From Tubiluchus corallicola (Eukaryota; Priapulida; Priapulimorpha; Priapulimorphida; Tubiluchidae): a stretch of DNA of 64,000 bases. The translations under genes were made by a program, and so were the position numbers. Location: positions 372,001 through 436,000 of the forward strand of contig JAQGDQ010000054.1 in the NCBI GenBank assembly GCA_030141605.1, read 5' to 3'. This document shows, in pieces, positions 28,201 to 43,200 of this stretch; position 1 is the stretch's first letter; each line of letters opens with the position of its first letter. The notes beneath the pieces are model-generated. The model was not told the origin of the DNA. It worked only from the letters and a program-made list of their open reading frames with translations, and did not search any database.

Positions 28201-31200
28201 AATTAAAGGCAAACAACTGCATTTTTGTTATATATTGTTAACAAGGTACTGCACATGACGGGCTTCCAAAAATAGCTTATCGAATAGCAAATCCAAAGCA
28301 CTACACAAGCAGTTGCACAAAATCGGGAACTCTGATATCTTAATCAATACTTCGCAAACATTTCATATAATTTTGTACTTGCTATGCTATATTCATTAAC
28401 TGGTGTTAGAAGAAACCACTCAGGCACATTAAAAGTATCTAACAGGTTGCAACATGACAGAGAATAAACAACAACAACACAACCTAAACCTGAGACCTAC
28501 AGCACCCTGAGGAAACTACATGACAGCCATTCACCCTGGTACAGCTGTTTTTGAAAGAGAATCTATACAAAGCCCAGTTGATTCTCTTTTAAAAAAGTTT
28601 CAGAACTGCTTCTGCACAAAGTGCCACATAAATGGTTATTTGTAAAACAAAATTTTGAAAATGTCTGTTGGGTTATTTTGTTATATTTTGTTTCGCATTT
28701 CCTGTTTCCTATTTAATATAAAGATAATCCATTCACAGACATTTGATATGTCAAAAGTAAAGAGCTGGGGAAACCATTTGCTCCAATAATTCAAAATTCT
28801 TTTCATTTTAGAGCTCCAGAAAAAAAAGAAAAGCACTGTTTTAAAGTATTGAATGTCTTCCTTACCAAGGTTGAACATTACCAAGATTTAAGGCTTGCCA
28901 TAAATAACATATTTTACTGCCCAGATTTTATCAGTTGCAGCAATCAAATGCTCAATAAGTATGAGGAAGTTTATTTGCAAATGTACAAATGTAATGGCAA
29001 CATGACAAATGCACAGCAAGGCAGGCTAAAACTTCTTCCCAAGTTTTTAAGGTCACTTTAAGAGCAAAATACCGCATTAATGTCTAACCTGTGCTAGTTT
29101 TGAAAACACCTTTCAATCTGTTACTTAGCTTTGACACGGCTGCCAACGTTTCGCTTGTCTTTTTTGAAACTCTACAACACAAAATAATTGAAAATTATCA
29201 AATAGGACCATACGAAAAACTGAGAAGCAAAGACACAAAAAACCAACTTGTGTTAACGAAGACAAATATGGTATTAATGGTAGCTGAATTTTACTAACAA
29301 ATTGACTGCTATAAATGCTCTAGTATCACACACTTTATCTTGTATATATCACAGTTTATATATGCATGACTAAAACTGCAAGTAATTAAAAAATACTGCT
29401 GATATGCTTAATAATATTTTAAAGTTAAAATAATGCAAAATATCACCACCACCACCATGCCATCACCAATAAAATTAAACAGGAGGCTATAGTTCACAAT
29501 GCTAATAACTACTGTTAATATTTCTCTGTCTACACAAACAGCAGAGTAATAATAATTGGTAAATGCACGACAATAAATGTATTCCACGTCAGTTAAAGTG
29601 AGATATAAGATGGTGTGAAGAAGATGATTGCTAGATTATTGTTTTAGTTGAATTATGTGACTGATAAAGAGTGTGGTGCGAATATTAAGACAAACGTGTC
29701 AAAAATTAATTAATGATGATATTTTATAAGAGCAAATGTCAGAATAGAGAGAAACTAAAGACGGACACATCACCCCAAGCATGCTTTGTACCTGTTACTA
29801 TCTGAATACTTCGACAGTGAAGAGCTTTAAAACAAAATAGAAAAAAATTTGATAATTTGTTGTCTATACTTGTTTGTACTACATTAAGATAATGTCATTG
29901 TATTGTAGTGATGGGAATCAATGCAAAAATTGCAAGACAATTTCGACAAACGATAAGAACTTGTGATACGATTTCGATTTTAATAAGACCTTTACAAAAA
30001 CTGTGGTATGATTTCGATAAACGATAAGGATTTGCGATAGGATTTCGATAAACGATAAGGACTAGCGATACGATTCAGATTTTGATAAGCATTTTATACA
30101 ATTTGATACAATTTTAACTTCTAAAATACATGTTGTCTTTAAACTAGTTTATATATTTAAATGGTGACCTTACGAGTGTGTACATCAAAGGTTTGCACTC
30201 ATGAAAGTATTGTGGATTTTTGTGCATGAAAATGTGGTACATTTCAGTTACTAAACATTAGTTTTGGTACTCCAAACTGTCAATGGAGTCAAACCACAGT
30301 TTTCTCCTTTTACAATAAAAAGAAATGCAAATTGTAAAGTTACATATATTCAAGACTATTTTTAACATGGAGTTTTTTTACCACACACAGAGAACCCACA
30401 TTTTGTTGCAAATGAAAAAATTGGCAAGCATAAGTTGGCACACATTATTACGCAGATTAATGAGAGAGAGAGACTGTTGCTTTAATTATTATAAAAAAGC
30501 CCGGAATCAACAAGAGATCTGAGAAGAATAAACTAACAATTTAGTTATATGCAAGGTATTTATTTAGTTTAGATGCAAGGTAATCTGACAAATTACTACT
30601 TGTATTATATTTTCCACATGAGCAGAAAGCAAGATTTAAAAATACACATAAACTGACACAACTGTCACGAAATATTGGACGAGCTAGCTGGAACAGTACT
30701 AGCAGATTACTCAGAGTGACTGTCTTCCTGACTACGTTTAAAGTTAGTTTCGAAAATTGGAAAGTACCCTTTTCCAATTTTTCAATAAAATAACAAAACC
30801 AGCTCAGGAAAACAGTCGCTCTGATGGCACTATTGTAACAGGTACAGCCAAAATTTTCTTGGCAAGTTTTGATAATGAGTGCATTAAAAATTCTGTGTTC
30901 GTCCAGAATGTTAACACATCTGTGTCGCTTGCACCTAGAACCAGATGTTTACGTCTTTTTCCACTGTATGCCTGTGCTCTTTAGAAGAATTTGCATTCAT
31001 TTCTGATTCTGAGTCATCTATCAACAATTTCTTTCACTTTGGCATATCTGAAAATTAAAAAGAAAACATAAATTTAGAATAACTTTTGTGAAAATAGGTT
31101 TTCTTATTTGACCTGAATTATAATATTACAAGATTGAAAATTACAGCGAGACATGTACTTTCACTATGAACAGAGACACCACAGTTTCGTTTCATCATGC

Positions 31201-34200
31201 CAATAAGTGTTTCAGAATTATAGGTTTATGTATGCGACACAAAGTCAGGTGGTTATCAAAAATTTAATAATCATAATTTTAGGTATAAAAATGAGCATCA
31301 CTTCTGCAATTGCTACAGATCTATGTTTTATTTTTTGTCATTAAAATTCTTTCAAAACCTATTTTAAAAAGCTTATAACTATTGTTAGCTTGTAGGTTTA
31401 TACGTGCAATACTAGTAATTCACTTCCTACCTTTCTGCCTGCAAGACATAGACGTCATGATGGGACTACTGACACTTGGCATAGGTACATCGTCAACTTC
31501 GTCAAGTCTAACAAGTTCGACAAAAGCGCATTTTGATGTGATAGGCCTAGTGATGATTGGCATGGGTACATCTTCAACTTCATCAAGTCCAACATGCTCG
31601 ACAAAGGCGCATTTTAGAAGACTTTTTGTGTCATGTATAATCCTTTGGTACTGTGGTCAAGTGCAGTTGCTATGTTATAAATCATTAGTAAATAACTCTA
31701 ATCGTTCATTTAGATTCAAAACAAACTCATTTTTAATCATAGCAGTGTCTGAATCGTTTGCTCGCTAGCAATTCTCAAGATGTCTCAAAGCAGGTAAAAC
31801 TACACTTATAGGAAACATAACGTTCTCCACCAAGTAGATCTGTTAACAGACATTCAAGTTTTGCCCATTCAACCTTTGTCAATGCAAGACTGGTATCAAG
31901 CTCTATAACAATCTCAGCTTTTAGGTGAACAAGCGTCTGTATAGCACAGTATAAACTGTTCCACTTTTTTTCCATTTTCCTCAGCAGAGGCCCTCAAAGC
32001 TGCAGTCTAAACACTCAACTGGTAAAAATGTGAAATGACTCTTCTTACTATCAAGATATTAGTTTTTGCTTCTTTACGAGCAGCTTAAAGTGAGGAGTTA
32101 ATTGCATGATACACACATATAGCTGAAAACTGTGATCATCATTTACTTCTGGTAGGCTTACATCAGCAATGTTTGCTACATTGCACAACTTAATCACCAT
32201 TTCTACAAACATTCGTAATGCTTTGATGACACTCTCACTTTGATATGAATTCTTGGAAAATATTTTATTAAAAATTCCAAAGTCAGAAAGTAATTTTGTA
32301 AGTATGCTACACATTGGTAAGTAGTTCTCTCAGGACAGCGACTGCTGCTAACTGAAGAGAAACAAGATTCCATTGGTCGTCCAGAAATCATAGGTAATGT
32401 TTAAACTTTGCTGCTCACACAGGACCTCACATATCTCAAACTTTGTCTGTTCAAACTATTTTTGTATGTCCTCAGTAATAGTTTTTCTTGACGGTAACCT
32501 GTAGTCTATATTTTCAAAAGCAACTTGCATCAACAGCCAACATGCCCATCAACTCACGAATTTGTTTAGCTTTACCCTTACTAACTAGCTTCTGTATGGA
32601 AACAAATGCGTCTCCAACTGATGGAGTAACTGCAAGTGCCACCTTAGGAAGGACACGTGAAGTGGGATGCTCTTGATCATATACAAAAAAAACAATATAT
32701 TTTATGAAATACACCTACAGCTTGTAGATGAACTATGAATATAGCTTGTACTATACTATGCTATGCCATACCATGCCATGCCATGCCATACCATACCATA
32801 CCAATGATACCATACTATACTGTACTGTACTATACACTATACTATATGGACTGAGGCCCGGAACTCATTGTTACTAACACATATACTGCTTATTTTAGAT
32901 TATTATATAATCTTTAAAGGCCTTAATTAAATGATGACAAAAACTGCAAACTCAGTATTTTGATACATTTGCTCTGTACAAAGCATGATGAAAGTTAAAG
33001 CAACTGTAATGGTCAATTTCATTCAACTAGAACATTAGGCAGTAGATTACAATACACACGCAAGGACGTATATTACTTGATTGCAGGGACAGGTACACTT
33101 GTTAAATATCTTTTCGTAAGTCTATTTCAAACTCAGACTACATAGCTTAATAAAGTTTAAAAAAGTTTAGGCACACATTTATAAGGTCTATACTTGCAAT
33201 CTTGTGTGTAGCAAAAAGAAGTAATTTTTTATGAGTGAATAAATTTTCCACATGCATACAATTTATTTTACAGTTGTTTGCATGTAATAAAACATACGTA
33301 CGCATAGCCTGATTTTGGGAGAAACCTGAATGACAAGTATGAATTAGCTGCAAATTTATGTATATCCTTTGCTTCTTTTACATACAAATATGTAAGTCAT
33401 TGTATGACATTACGTATACATGTATGAAGTTATAGCAGTGCAATGGAGCAAGATATCTGATAATTTTTGTGCCCAAGGTAAAACATATATTATACATATG
33501 CATAAGCTAATGTGCAACTATAACCGGTAAATATGTCATGTTTTACTAATATATGATTGCATCATAATCTGCAAACTTATAATGTATAACAGCAACTGGA
33601 TATAATGCAGCACTATAATTGGCATAACTGCTAACTACATATTCTTATTCTTATTTTAATACATCATGATCATTACACAGTTGTTGTAAATGTTGTCAAT
33701 GTAGTGAAACTGTGACTGATTGATTTTTGACCTGTTTGAATTGTCTGTTTGTCAACTGTTAAAGTCTTGTGCTACTGTGTTATGTGTATTATAACTGTTT
33801 AAGGTATTCTCACTTTAGTTTATCTGTTATTTTGCATACACTAACAAAAGGCTTTAATTAACAAATATATATATTTCTTAAGTTACTAACACAATTTTTA
33901 TTGTAAATTTATAATATACATAATTATAATTATTATATAATTACAATTATTAAACATGTCTCACAACAGGTTGCTAACAGTGTCACTCGATTAACTAAAT
34001 AAATATTAATGTCACACAAATAGGGGTGGCTGCTAGGTGACCTCTTGGTCTTTCGCCACCCGTCTCAATGTAGTGTTTATCATCTTAAAGAAAAATTGTA
34101 TGTCATTATACGTGAAAATTTAAATAAGATGATAAAATCTAATCTAACCAGGCATTACGTGCGAAAAATATGAGAGCTGTCATCGTTAAAGCACTATTTT

Positions 34201-37200
34201 TTACCTTGTCCATATGCGTTTTCAGCACAGTTATGCTATTCAAGAATGTGTAACGTCGTCTGCAAAGTTTGCACTTTGCAGTTTTATCCACTTTGTTGAT
34301 TAAAAAATGATCAACATATTTCCACATGACGAATCTTGCAAAAGCAAAATTTTCCGTGAAACGGAAAATATTCAACTGTGGAATGCAGACAGCAAATCAC
34401 TGCATGTGAATCATGTGACTACTGGCCACCCAGGTTGTTGTGTTATTTCAGGAGACTGCAGTATGCACGTGTAGTTCGTTTATTTTGAAGGTACAGAGTG
34501 CAAACTGCGAAGCATCATTTTATGTAATTAATGCTACCTTGTCTTGAAGTTAATAACACGATAATATAAACTATTGTTCTCAATATGTTTATTATTGCTA
34601 AGGCACACAAATCGCCGAAATGACACATCAATTTCGATATTGATGCTCCGATTGTATAGATTTTCAGTGGTAATAATCATTTATTTTATCGATCTAATAA
34701 CTGATAAAAAATGGATTTTGTTTTGTATCGATTTGAAAAAAAATCGATTTTCCGTCAATAAAACAATATTCGATTCCCATCACTACTTTGGAGTAAACAG
34801 AAACTGGCTTACAAGTGAAAAAACCAGACAGGCATTTTGAAAAAGATCATTATAATCAAATATACACCATAGTTTGGCAGAATGTTTTCTGTATGTTGTA
34901 GTTAAATAATTGAAAAATTAACAATATTTGTTAGTATATGATTCAGCATAGCTATGTGTGAAAATCACAGATGTAATTCTCTCAAAATTAATATTTATTT
35001 GTATTGAAAACAGACAAATACATGAAGTAAATATGAACAACTTACAAAACGCAATGTAAAAAAAGTTCACAGATTTTACTAACCTGGATGTACTTCTTGA
35101 AATCTTGTTTGCCAGCCTATCACCACAAATCATTTTGAAATACTGCAATAATAAATAATAAATTTATTGGATAAATGAACAGCGACAATAAAGCAAATGA
35201 GATCACCATTTTAACAGTATGCTGAAAAAAATCGAAGAAGACTACAACTAATGTTGTTCAGTCAAAACTGCATAAAGCACATTTTGTAAACACTGCCTGA
35301 AAATGATAATAGTTTAATATATAATTTGACACAAAAAGAAACATTGTTAAAAAATTTTTTACCACGTATTTAACAAACGTACTCACATCATCACTGTGAT
35401 GAAACATTGGACAAAATGTTTTGTCTAGTAATTCATATGCATGATCATAAGCTTGAAAAAGAGGAGGTGTCGTCCTTAAACGAATCACATTTTCAGGCGG
35501 TCCATCCAGAACTAAAATCATTAAATGAGTTTGAAGTGTCAAAGCATCTTCTAAATAATCAAGTGCTAAGTGTAGGTTCTACTACAGTTATTAGCACTAA
35601 GCTTTTATCAAAACCTCTATTATAAGAAATCAAGGCTATGGCTTAATTATTACTTATTTATCAACAGTAAATCATATGTGAATATGAATACATTCGAATA
35701 TAATCAAGAGCACGATAATGCAACAAAAACTACCATACTAGCCAAAACACAAGCACAAATTCTAGAAAGGTGTACACAACAGAAATTTAAAAGGCACTTT
35801 CACAGTTCCTTAAACGTTAATCTTCCAAAACTTTAAAAGACATTAAATTAAAAATTAAAATATTACACAAAACACTAACACTATATTTACATGCTAACTT
35901 GCACAGTTTATAAATGAGATTTTGTCATGTGAGTGTTTTAAAGCACTGATACAAATTCAAAAAGCTTACAGCCAAAAAATGAATAATATGAGAATAAAAA
36001 TTTTATTCTTAATAGTAATATTTTGAAAAAAGATTTGTCGGAGGAGAAGTGCTACCTCACTCAAGCATTTTTCAACAATAGATGCCATATCCCTTCTTTC
36101 AGTTCAAAGATAGAACACACCAAATTCAAGAATAAAATCACATACTTGCTTTTAATTTTTCAACAGTTCCTTTAGGGAAAAGAATTTTGTCAACAGCACT
36201 TTCTGCGCAGTAAGTGTTAAAAATGTCACTGGCTTCCTTGTGTAATTTCACCAAGTCACTTTCCGTCAAATCTGGATTTAGTATCTTTTTATTAAAGTCA
36301 TCTGAAAAGATTTTTGAAAAATAATATTACTAAATTTAGCTTGGCTAGACGACAGTAAATTATGGTATCTAACAGCAGTAGCTAATTATACTAGGTAACA
36401 TCATACACTGGATAAAAAAAAATTGGTACTGCAGTTTACACAAAAGCCTATATTGCGATTAACTAGTGGTTTAAGTGGTATATTAGTTATGACAGCTTCT
36501 AGGAAACATGACTGATAATAACCCAGAGTTATGGAGTTAGTTGTGGTGTGCTGTGGAGCTTGTTAAAATGAATGATAAGCACAGTGAATTTCCAGATGTG
36601 GTGATGAATCCTGTGCTCAAAATGCCATAACACAGTAGGTGTTGAACAAAGTTTAAAGACGTATGTCTGCTTATTTGAAAAAAGAAAACAAAAGTTGAAA
36701 ACTGTATAAAACATTTTTTGTGCACAAAAGCAACAACCCCAGGTTGTTTCAACACTATTAATTAGCAGACTAACTAGAATGAATATTGATGTTTTTTCTT
36801 TAAAATAATTTGGGAAGTATACTCATCACAGCATCCATTTCCAATACTAGACAAGCTGGCCAATACCCATTCAAACTTTCTAAGCTGACCTCTATGTATC
36901 ATCAGTACTCAATATCAGTATCGCCTATCAATAAGATATCTTCGATAAAGAAAATATGATCACCTATGCATGATACTTACCCACATCAAAACAAAACTGC
37001 AATACGTTTATGACTGCTTCACCCTTCAAAAACTGAATGAAAGGATACAGAAGTTGTTGATTATTTATAATCTCTGACAAGGTGACGTAAACTAACTGAA
37101 ATAAAATAAATATATTTTACTATGTATTTTAGTCTGCACAAACCCATACAAATATGATTGCAGTATTTTTCGCAAATAAAATAATCAAAGTTATTAAACC

Positions 37201-40200
37201 TTGATCTACTAATCTTCTAATGATAATGCAAAAATGGTTTTAGATAAGCATCACTTAAAAAAACAAATTACTGTAATTAAAAATTCAAATTAAATGTCAG
37301 TTAATAAATTTACATTGCCATACCATACTTACATTTTTGGTTTTCGGTTTGGTTGCAGTGCAAAAGTTTGCCAGCAAACACACGGGAGGAGAGAGCGGAT
37401 TATTACCAAAAGTTATCTGAAATATTATAATGTACAGACATTCATATTATCAGTATAAATAAATTTAAAAGATTTGGTCAATCGTTTACATGTATACAAA
37501 TAATCAGCACCTAGTCAACTAGTAATTTAATGAATAAAGCTAATGATTATGCAGTTAAAAGCCTCTACTAATTCATTTTATTCAGTTGGTGACAGTTTTA
37601 AACATGCAGAAGCATACTGCTGCCAATAACCATCTACATTATATCTTTTTATAGTGTATGCTGTCTAGAGTTAGTATTTGAATAATTTATTGTCTCTTTG
37701 CAGATCGCATACACAAATAACGGCAATGTTCAAATATTTCTTACGAGACAGAATGACAGAAAGGCCATATGGTCATCACAGTCATACCGCGTTATGATGG
37801 TTAATTTGCAATGCTAGTTTGTCTTATTTGTAAATAAAAATTCCAAATAAAAAATCATGACAATTACATACTCAAGAATATTTAGCAAATAAAACTTGCC
37901 TAAAATAGATTTTAAACTAACAAGATCATTACGAATCACAATAACATCAATGTAAAAAAAGCACATGAAAATTCATTGCAATAAAACATGCAAACAATGA
38001 AAACAAGAAACAAGAGAAAAAGAATTATGTCAAAGGTCAAAATTTCATGTGAAAGACTCAAGAACTTCATGTATTTAACCACTTCACTGCCATGCAATTT
38101 GTATTCCACTGGCGCGCAAGAATATTCTAGTAAAATGAAAAGTTGCTACTGCTATAGGCACTGCAATGTTATTATAGTATGGTTGTTACTACATCACAAC
38201 CACTTCTATTGTTACTGTTGATGCCATCATAACTGTTGTGACAACCGCGCCACCACCACCACCATGCCCTGTGTTTGTTACTACCAGTGTCATTGTTGCT
38301 ACCATATCTCGTAGATGTATTAGCAAACTTGTCAGAATGATAAAGAATGTTGAGAAAAAAGGGAAAGCAGAAAAGAAAGAAAAGTAGAAGAAAATAAAAG
38401 CAGAGTGTCTGATATGCAAAATATTGTTGTGTTGTTACAAAATAAATTTTTACTATGATTTAAATTCACAAAAATACTATAATTGTAATAATGTTAGTGT
38501 CAATGTCATTGTCGTCATCATCATCAACATCATCATCATCATCATCAGTGTCCCCGCCATCATCATCAGTATCACCACCGTCATCACCTCTACACTTGAA
38601 ATGGTACTTTGTGATTCTTAAAAAAGCATTGCATGTTCAAGCATACATACACGAGCAAATATTGCCTAATTTATATGCATGTGTTTACATGCACAAGTAT
38701 GCACACACCACACAAACATTCACACATATGCAAGCACACACGCATCACGCAAGCATTCACACATACAGTTTTCGCAACTTTTTGTCTATCCTTTACAGTA
38801 TCAGTACAATTCGAATGTTGTATTTTGTACAAAATTTTTTGTAAATTATGTAAGAGCAGTGCTGTCAAATGTTTGACCCAATAGCCATTCTAGTGTGTAG
38901 AAGAAATATGGGCAGGCCTGATGCTGTAATTTTTAGCTTGGATGTACACAATTGATCAACCATACAATGATGAAACAATCATATCTAATTACATGCATGA
39001 ATTGATGACTCAATCCCAAATTTTGCAAGCTAGTCCCTAATTGGCTTCACACTGCATCTTTTCTGGACCATTTGAAGACAAAAAATCGACAAAGATACAG
39101 GAAAGCTTATGCATATATACATGAAATACTATTTTGTTATTATAGTTATTGCAATAATAACCATTTGTTATTGCAATATGGAACCAAATAAATGAAATGA
39201 AAATAAATGACATGAAATATATTGCTAGTGTTACAGAAAGTGATATGATGAAAGACTATATATACTTACCGGCTCATTGTCAAAAAACAGAAGCAAAAGA
39301 TAATTCACCACATCCTAAAAACATGATAAAATAAATGCCAAATTAAGCAATTGGTGGAACTGCTCAACCGAGTTTTTTCTTTTACCTGCAGTGTAATGGG
39401 TTCAATTCCCCATGGTCAGATAATTCCAAAGACTTCATTCAGTGTTTATATGCAAGCTTCCTTACAATACTTCCAGAACTGTTATAAAACAGGTACTTAC
39501 TGGATCTGCAATAATATCCATAACTGGAAGTAGTGCTTTACTGATAACAATTTCCTGTATTAGACTTGTTATACTCCTAAACAAAAATTAAGTTCTATTA
39601 GTAGAAGCTACACTTTTTACAGAAGCTGCAGTTATATTAGCAATCAACTTCTAATGTGCACATAGAAATTACTAACTATAATCATAATTCATGTTGTCAA
39701 ACTACAGTTTCTGTCACATTTCTAAAATGTGAGATAATTAAAGAATGGGTTAATCACTAAAAGTTGTGCCGCCTTATTGGTCTGTCTTATACTGAGGTTC
39801 AATAATCCAGTTTTAGAAATTTTCAGTAATTAACCAGTGAAATTCAATGTTACAATCTAACATTCCTAAATCATGTATACTAAATGAAGAAGTTTTAGCA
39901 TTAACTGTAGAAAAACTGCTAAAAAGTTTTTATCTGTTTTAGAATGCTTCAATGCTTATCGTCACCACATTTACCTGCAGTTGAGATTAACGTGAGGTAG
40001 GCAAACAGGTAAAAGGTGTCGAACAATTCGTTTTAAATAATTCATCTCTGCACTTCGATTTTTAGCTGCTCGATGGAGGCATTTATCATAGTAATTTAGT
40101 GTCATCTGCTCCACAGTAACTTGCTGATTTTCAGTTTGCTTGAGATTACGACAATCTTCTAAAGCTTGTACATACACATCGATGTGTTGTAATGCACGTG

Positions 40201-43200
40201 GAAAAAATTTGTCTGTGATCAATCGAGCCAAATCAACCTAATAAAAAGAACAATAGTAAAAAAATACAACAAATGCAAGCTTAAAATGAATTATTCATAA
40301 GCGTGATATATACATATGCAGTAGGCAACTACTTAACAGACTCACTTAGGGATGAAAGTGTTTTGATCTTATTAATCGACTGAATGTATTATCCGATGGG
40401 TGTACTATTACTAAAGGTATACACTAGAATCATATCTTTTTGAAAAATATAATTTTTAAAAAGGAACTAGTGTTTAATGGTGCCTGTGGCAGTGAGTAAG
40501 GGAATTCCTCAAAATTATCCTTCATAAAAACTGCTAAAAATACCATATCTGTCTTAATTCCTGAAAATTAACATACATAAAATTTTGATAGTTCAGTTTT
40601 TTGAGGATTGCCACACAGGGATGATGTGGTAACAAACCAGGGATGTTACCGAAATGATAATTTCATTTCAGTTTGCCGATAATTGCACTTTTGATTAGGT
40701 TTTGTAGTATTTATCCAGCTCACCTTTTTTCTCCTAGATGTTAAAAAATTGCTGAAAAATTTTGACTAAAATCTTCAAATAAAGCTTAATTATCGTTTAT
40801 TTAACTTTTTGTACCATTTATAGCATGCTTTTTACGGCAAAGCGGCATATTTTCACTGCTAACCACTGTGAAGCCTTAAAGAATCTAGGCACAATCAATC
40901 GAAATATCAAAGCATAATTTGAATAAATCCATGTATAATTTTATGTAATATAGCAACAAAACATTTACAAAATAAAATTTGTTAATTTTTTTGAACCTCA
41001 TGATCTTTAACCATGAACATTGTTCTACTTTTTGGTTACGATTTTTTGCCTAGTTACTTCACCAAGCTTGTATCAGAGTAAAATATAAGCAAACAAGCAA
41101 AACAAAGTATTTTATTTATTTCAGAATTTTTTTCACTTTTGATAGTAGTTGGTTTTGCAAAAATGATTTCAGTTCGGCTTGCTTTTGTTTCCTATGTTTC
41201 ATAAGTTTCGGTTTCGATTTGTAATTTCAGCTCCGGCTAACGTCCCTGGTAACAAACAAGCACTCAATAAATTATATAAATTAACAATGATACAGTTACA
41301 CTCACTACTAACCTTTAACAGACGGCGGACTAATATCGCTGCAACAAATCTGAGGTTTACTTTCGCTTCATTTACAAAGTTTCCATCGTCGCTGATGTCA
41401 CTGTAACAGGAACAATAACAATAATCATCTAGCCAGATTATCCACATTGACATCTTGATATGAAACTACAATTTCATGTAGAAAATTTGTTTTACAGCTT
41501 TTAACCTATTGTAACGTTATGCAACCATTTTACTTTATACACTGCCTTATTCCCATGGACTTGAGGAACATATTTTAATATACGTCACTAATTTGGTATA
41601 GTATTTGAATCATTTATGTTAATAATTTCTGGAGTTTATGCTACAAATTATTACCACATTAGGTTTTTGGTACCTACTTGTAGAAACACACTTAGGCAAG
41701 AACATGAAATCACTACATGTGCAAATAGATGGAATAAAACTGCAAAGCATAAATGGTAGAAATTCAGGGGTACAACTTAAGTGCATGTCTTTAGAAAATC
41801 AAACTACTTACTCAAAGGCTCAATAAGCTTATACTTGTACCTTTGAAGTTGACACTGTGCAGCTGAAATTTTTATTTCAAGTTACCGACCATAGAAACAA
41901 GCAATTTTGATCTGCTCACCTGTACCACGGATAAATATAATGCTGGACTAGAGTATTCAAAAATTCTTCTAATGCACTATCTACTTTCTCAGGAACAGTA
42001 ACACCTGTCCAAGGTCTTAAGGCTATTATGCTTAAACCAGACCTATATTAAAAATATAAAAAACAAACATTTCGTTAAATTTCAGTAATTAGAATTAATA
42101 ATTAGAACCAAACATACTTCTATAACTACCACACTTGGGGATTTTAACTAAAATATAAATATTAGAAAAAAAGAAGGCCCTGCAAAAAGTGCATAATTAT
42201 ACTTGAAAATGAATATGAGTTACTAACAACGCAACGATGCGTGAAGATTTCATGAAACACCTCCATTTCTTGTTTATCCAGTTAAATTTGTCAACAAATA
42301 ACTCTAACATATATTTTTATTTACTAAATACTATATGTGTGTTTGCAAAACCAAAACTGTCCATAAGTCGGCATTGTTAACACTAAGTTATGATGAGTCA
42401 AAGTAGAATGTACCAAAAATTTGGTCAAATATCAATTAATTTATTTTCTATATTGGACTTTTATATTCTAGCATTAGATCATCAAGAAAATGTTCAAAAA
42501 TACAAAAACCTAATTTTACAATCCTATACCCACTTTTCTGGCTAGAAACTAATACTACAATTGTGAAAAACTAATTTTCAAACTCCGATTGCTGCTCGTG
42601 GAAGCAATCATTTTGCTTCAGGTTTTTTCTGTTGCCCAGATTTTCGTCAGGAAGAGCCATCTACTGGATTTAGATATCATGTCGATATTTTCTCACAAAG
42701 CCGTAGCAACCAGCATTTGTGCGATCTGACAAAAACCAATGGCTAACTTTGATAACAGCGACTTTCTCGGGTTATGTTTTGCAGTACGAAGAGTGCACCT
42801 CAACTTCAACATGGATTATCACATCTTAGAAATAGCATAGAGTGATTAGGTTGGTATCAAAATGATCTTCATAAAATGGAGATTCAGAATATGTGAATAA
42901 CTAGAAGCTTAACTGCCGACTTATGGACAATTTTGCTATGCAAGAACACATATTATGTATATAGTAAAAGTCATCTAGGAAGCAAGAAACAACAGATTGT
43001 ATAATAAAAATAACCCATGAACCCTATAATCTCCCAGAAATTGCCAGCACTGGAAAACAATGTAACATTTTAGCAAAAGGTAGACCTTCATAATGCTCGT
43101 TATATCAAGCTCAGAAATTATTTAAAACAACTTACCTATGTCTGGGGCACTGACTGTTACCACAAACAGTACACATGCTAAGAAAAGGTTCCCTTTGTTC

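Larger units (their letters stand above)
30750..34345 (-). pseudogene. Broken hAT (BED-type) transposase
   Basis: In order on the minus strand: a BED-finger-like segment near 34320-34190 ([15 protein letters not shown], then CKLC and a downstream H), middle fragments around 32714-32514 and 32314-31775 (including [10 protein letters not shown] and [13 protein letters not shown]), and a hATC dimerisation fragment near 30910-30780 with [20 protein letters not shown] followed by LFS and a stop. The pieces lie in different frames with stops, so no functional protein is expected. It lies within the terminal repeats of the element at 29906-34785. Confidence 0.75.
29906..34785 (-). mobile_element. 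Degenerate autonomous hAT element in SNX14 intron 13
   Basis: The ends carry the 14-bp inverted repeat TAGTGATGGGAATC (29906-29919) and its exact reverse complement (34772-34785). Between them the minus strand encodes a broken hAT transposase. The flanking 8-mers (ttgtattg and ctttggag) do not match, so the target duplication is lost or one end is not original. The interior includes an 81-bp tandem duplication and a pentanucleotide-like microsatellite. It is clearly older than the element at 54-57 kb. Confidence 0.75.

Noticed and set aside
38500-38850. Overlapping serine/histidine-rich frames
   Set aside because: Products of the TCA microsatellite and CA-rich DNA in SNX14 intron 8.
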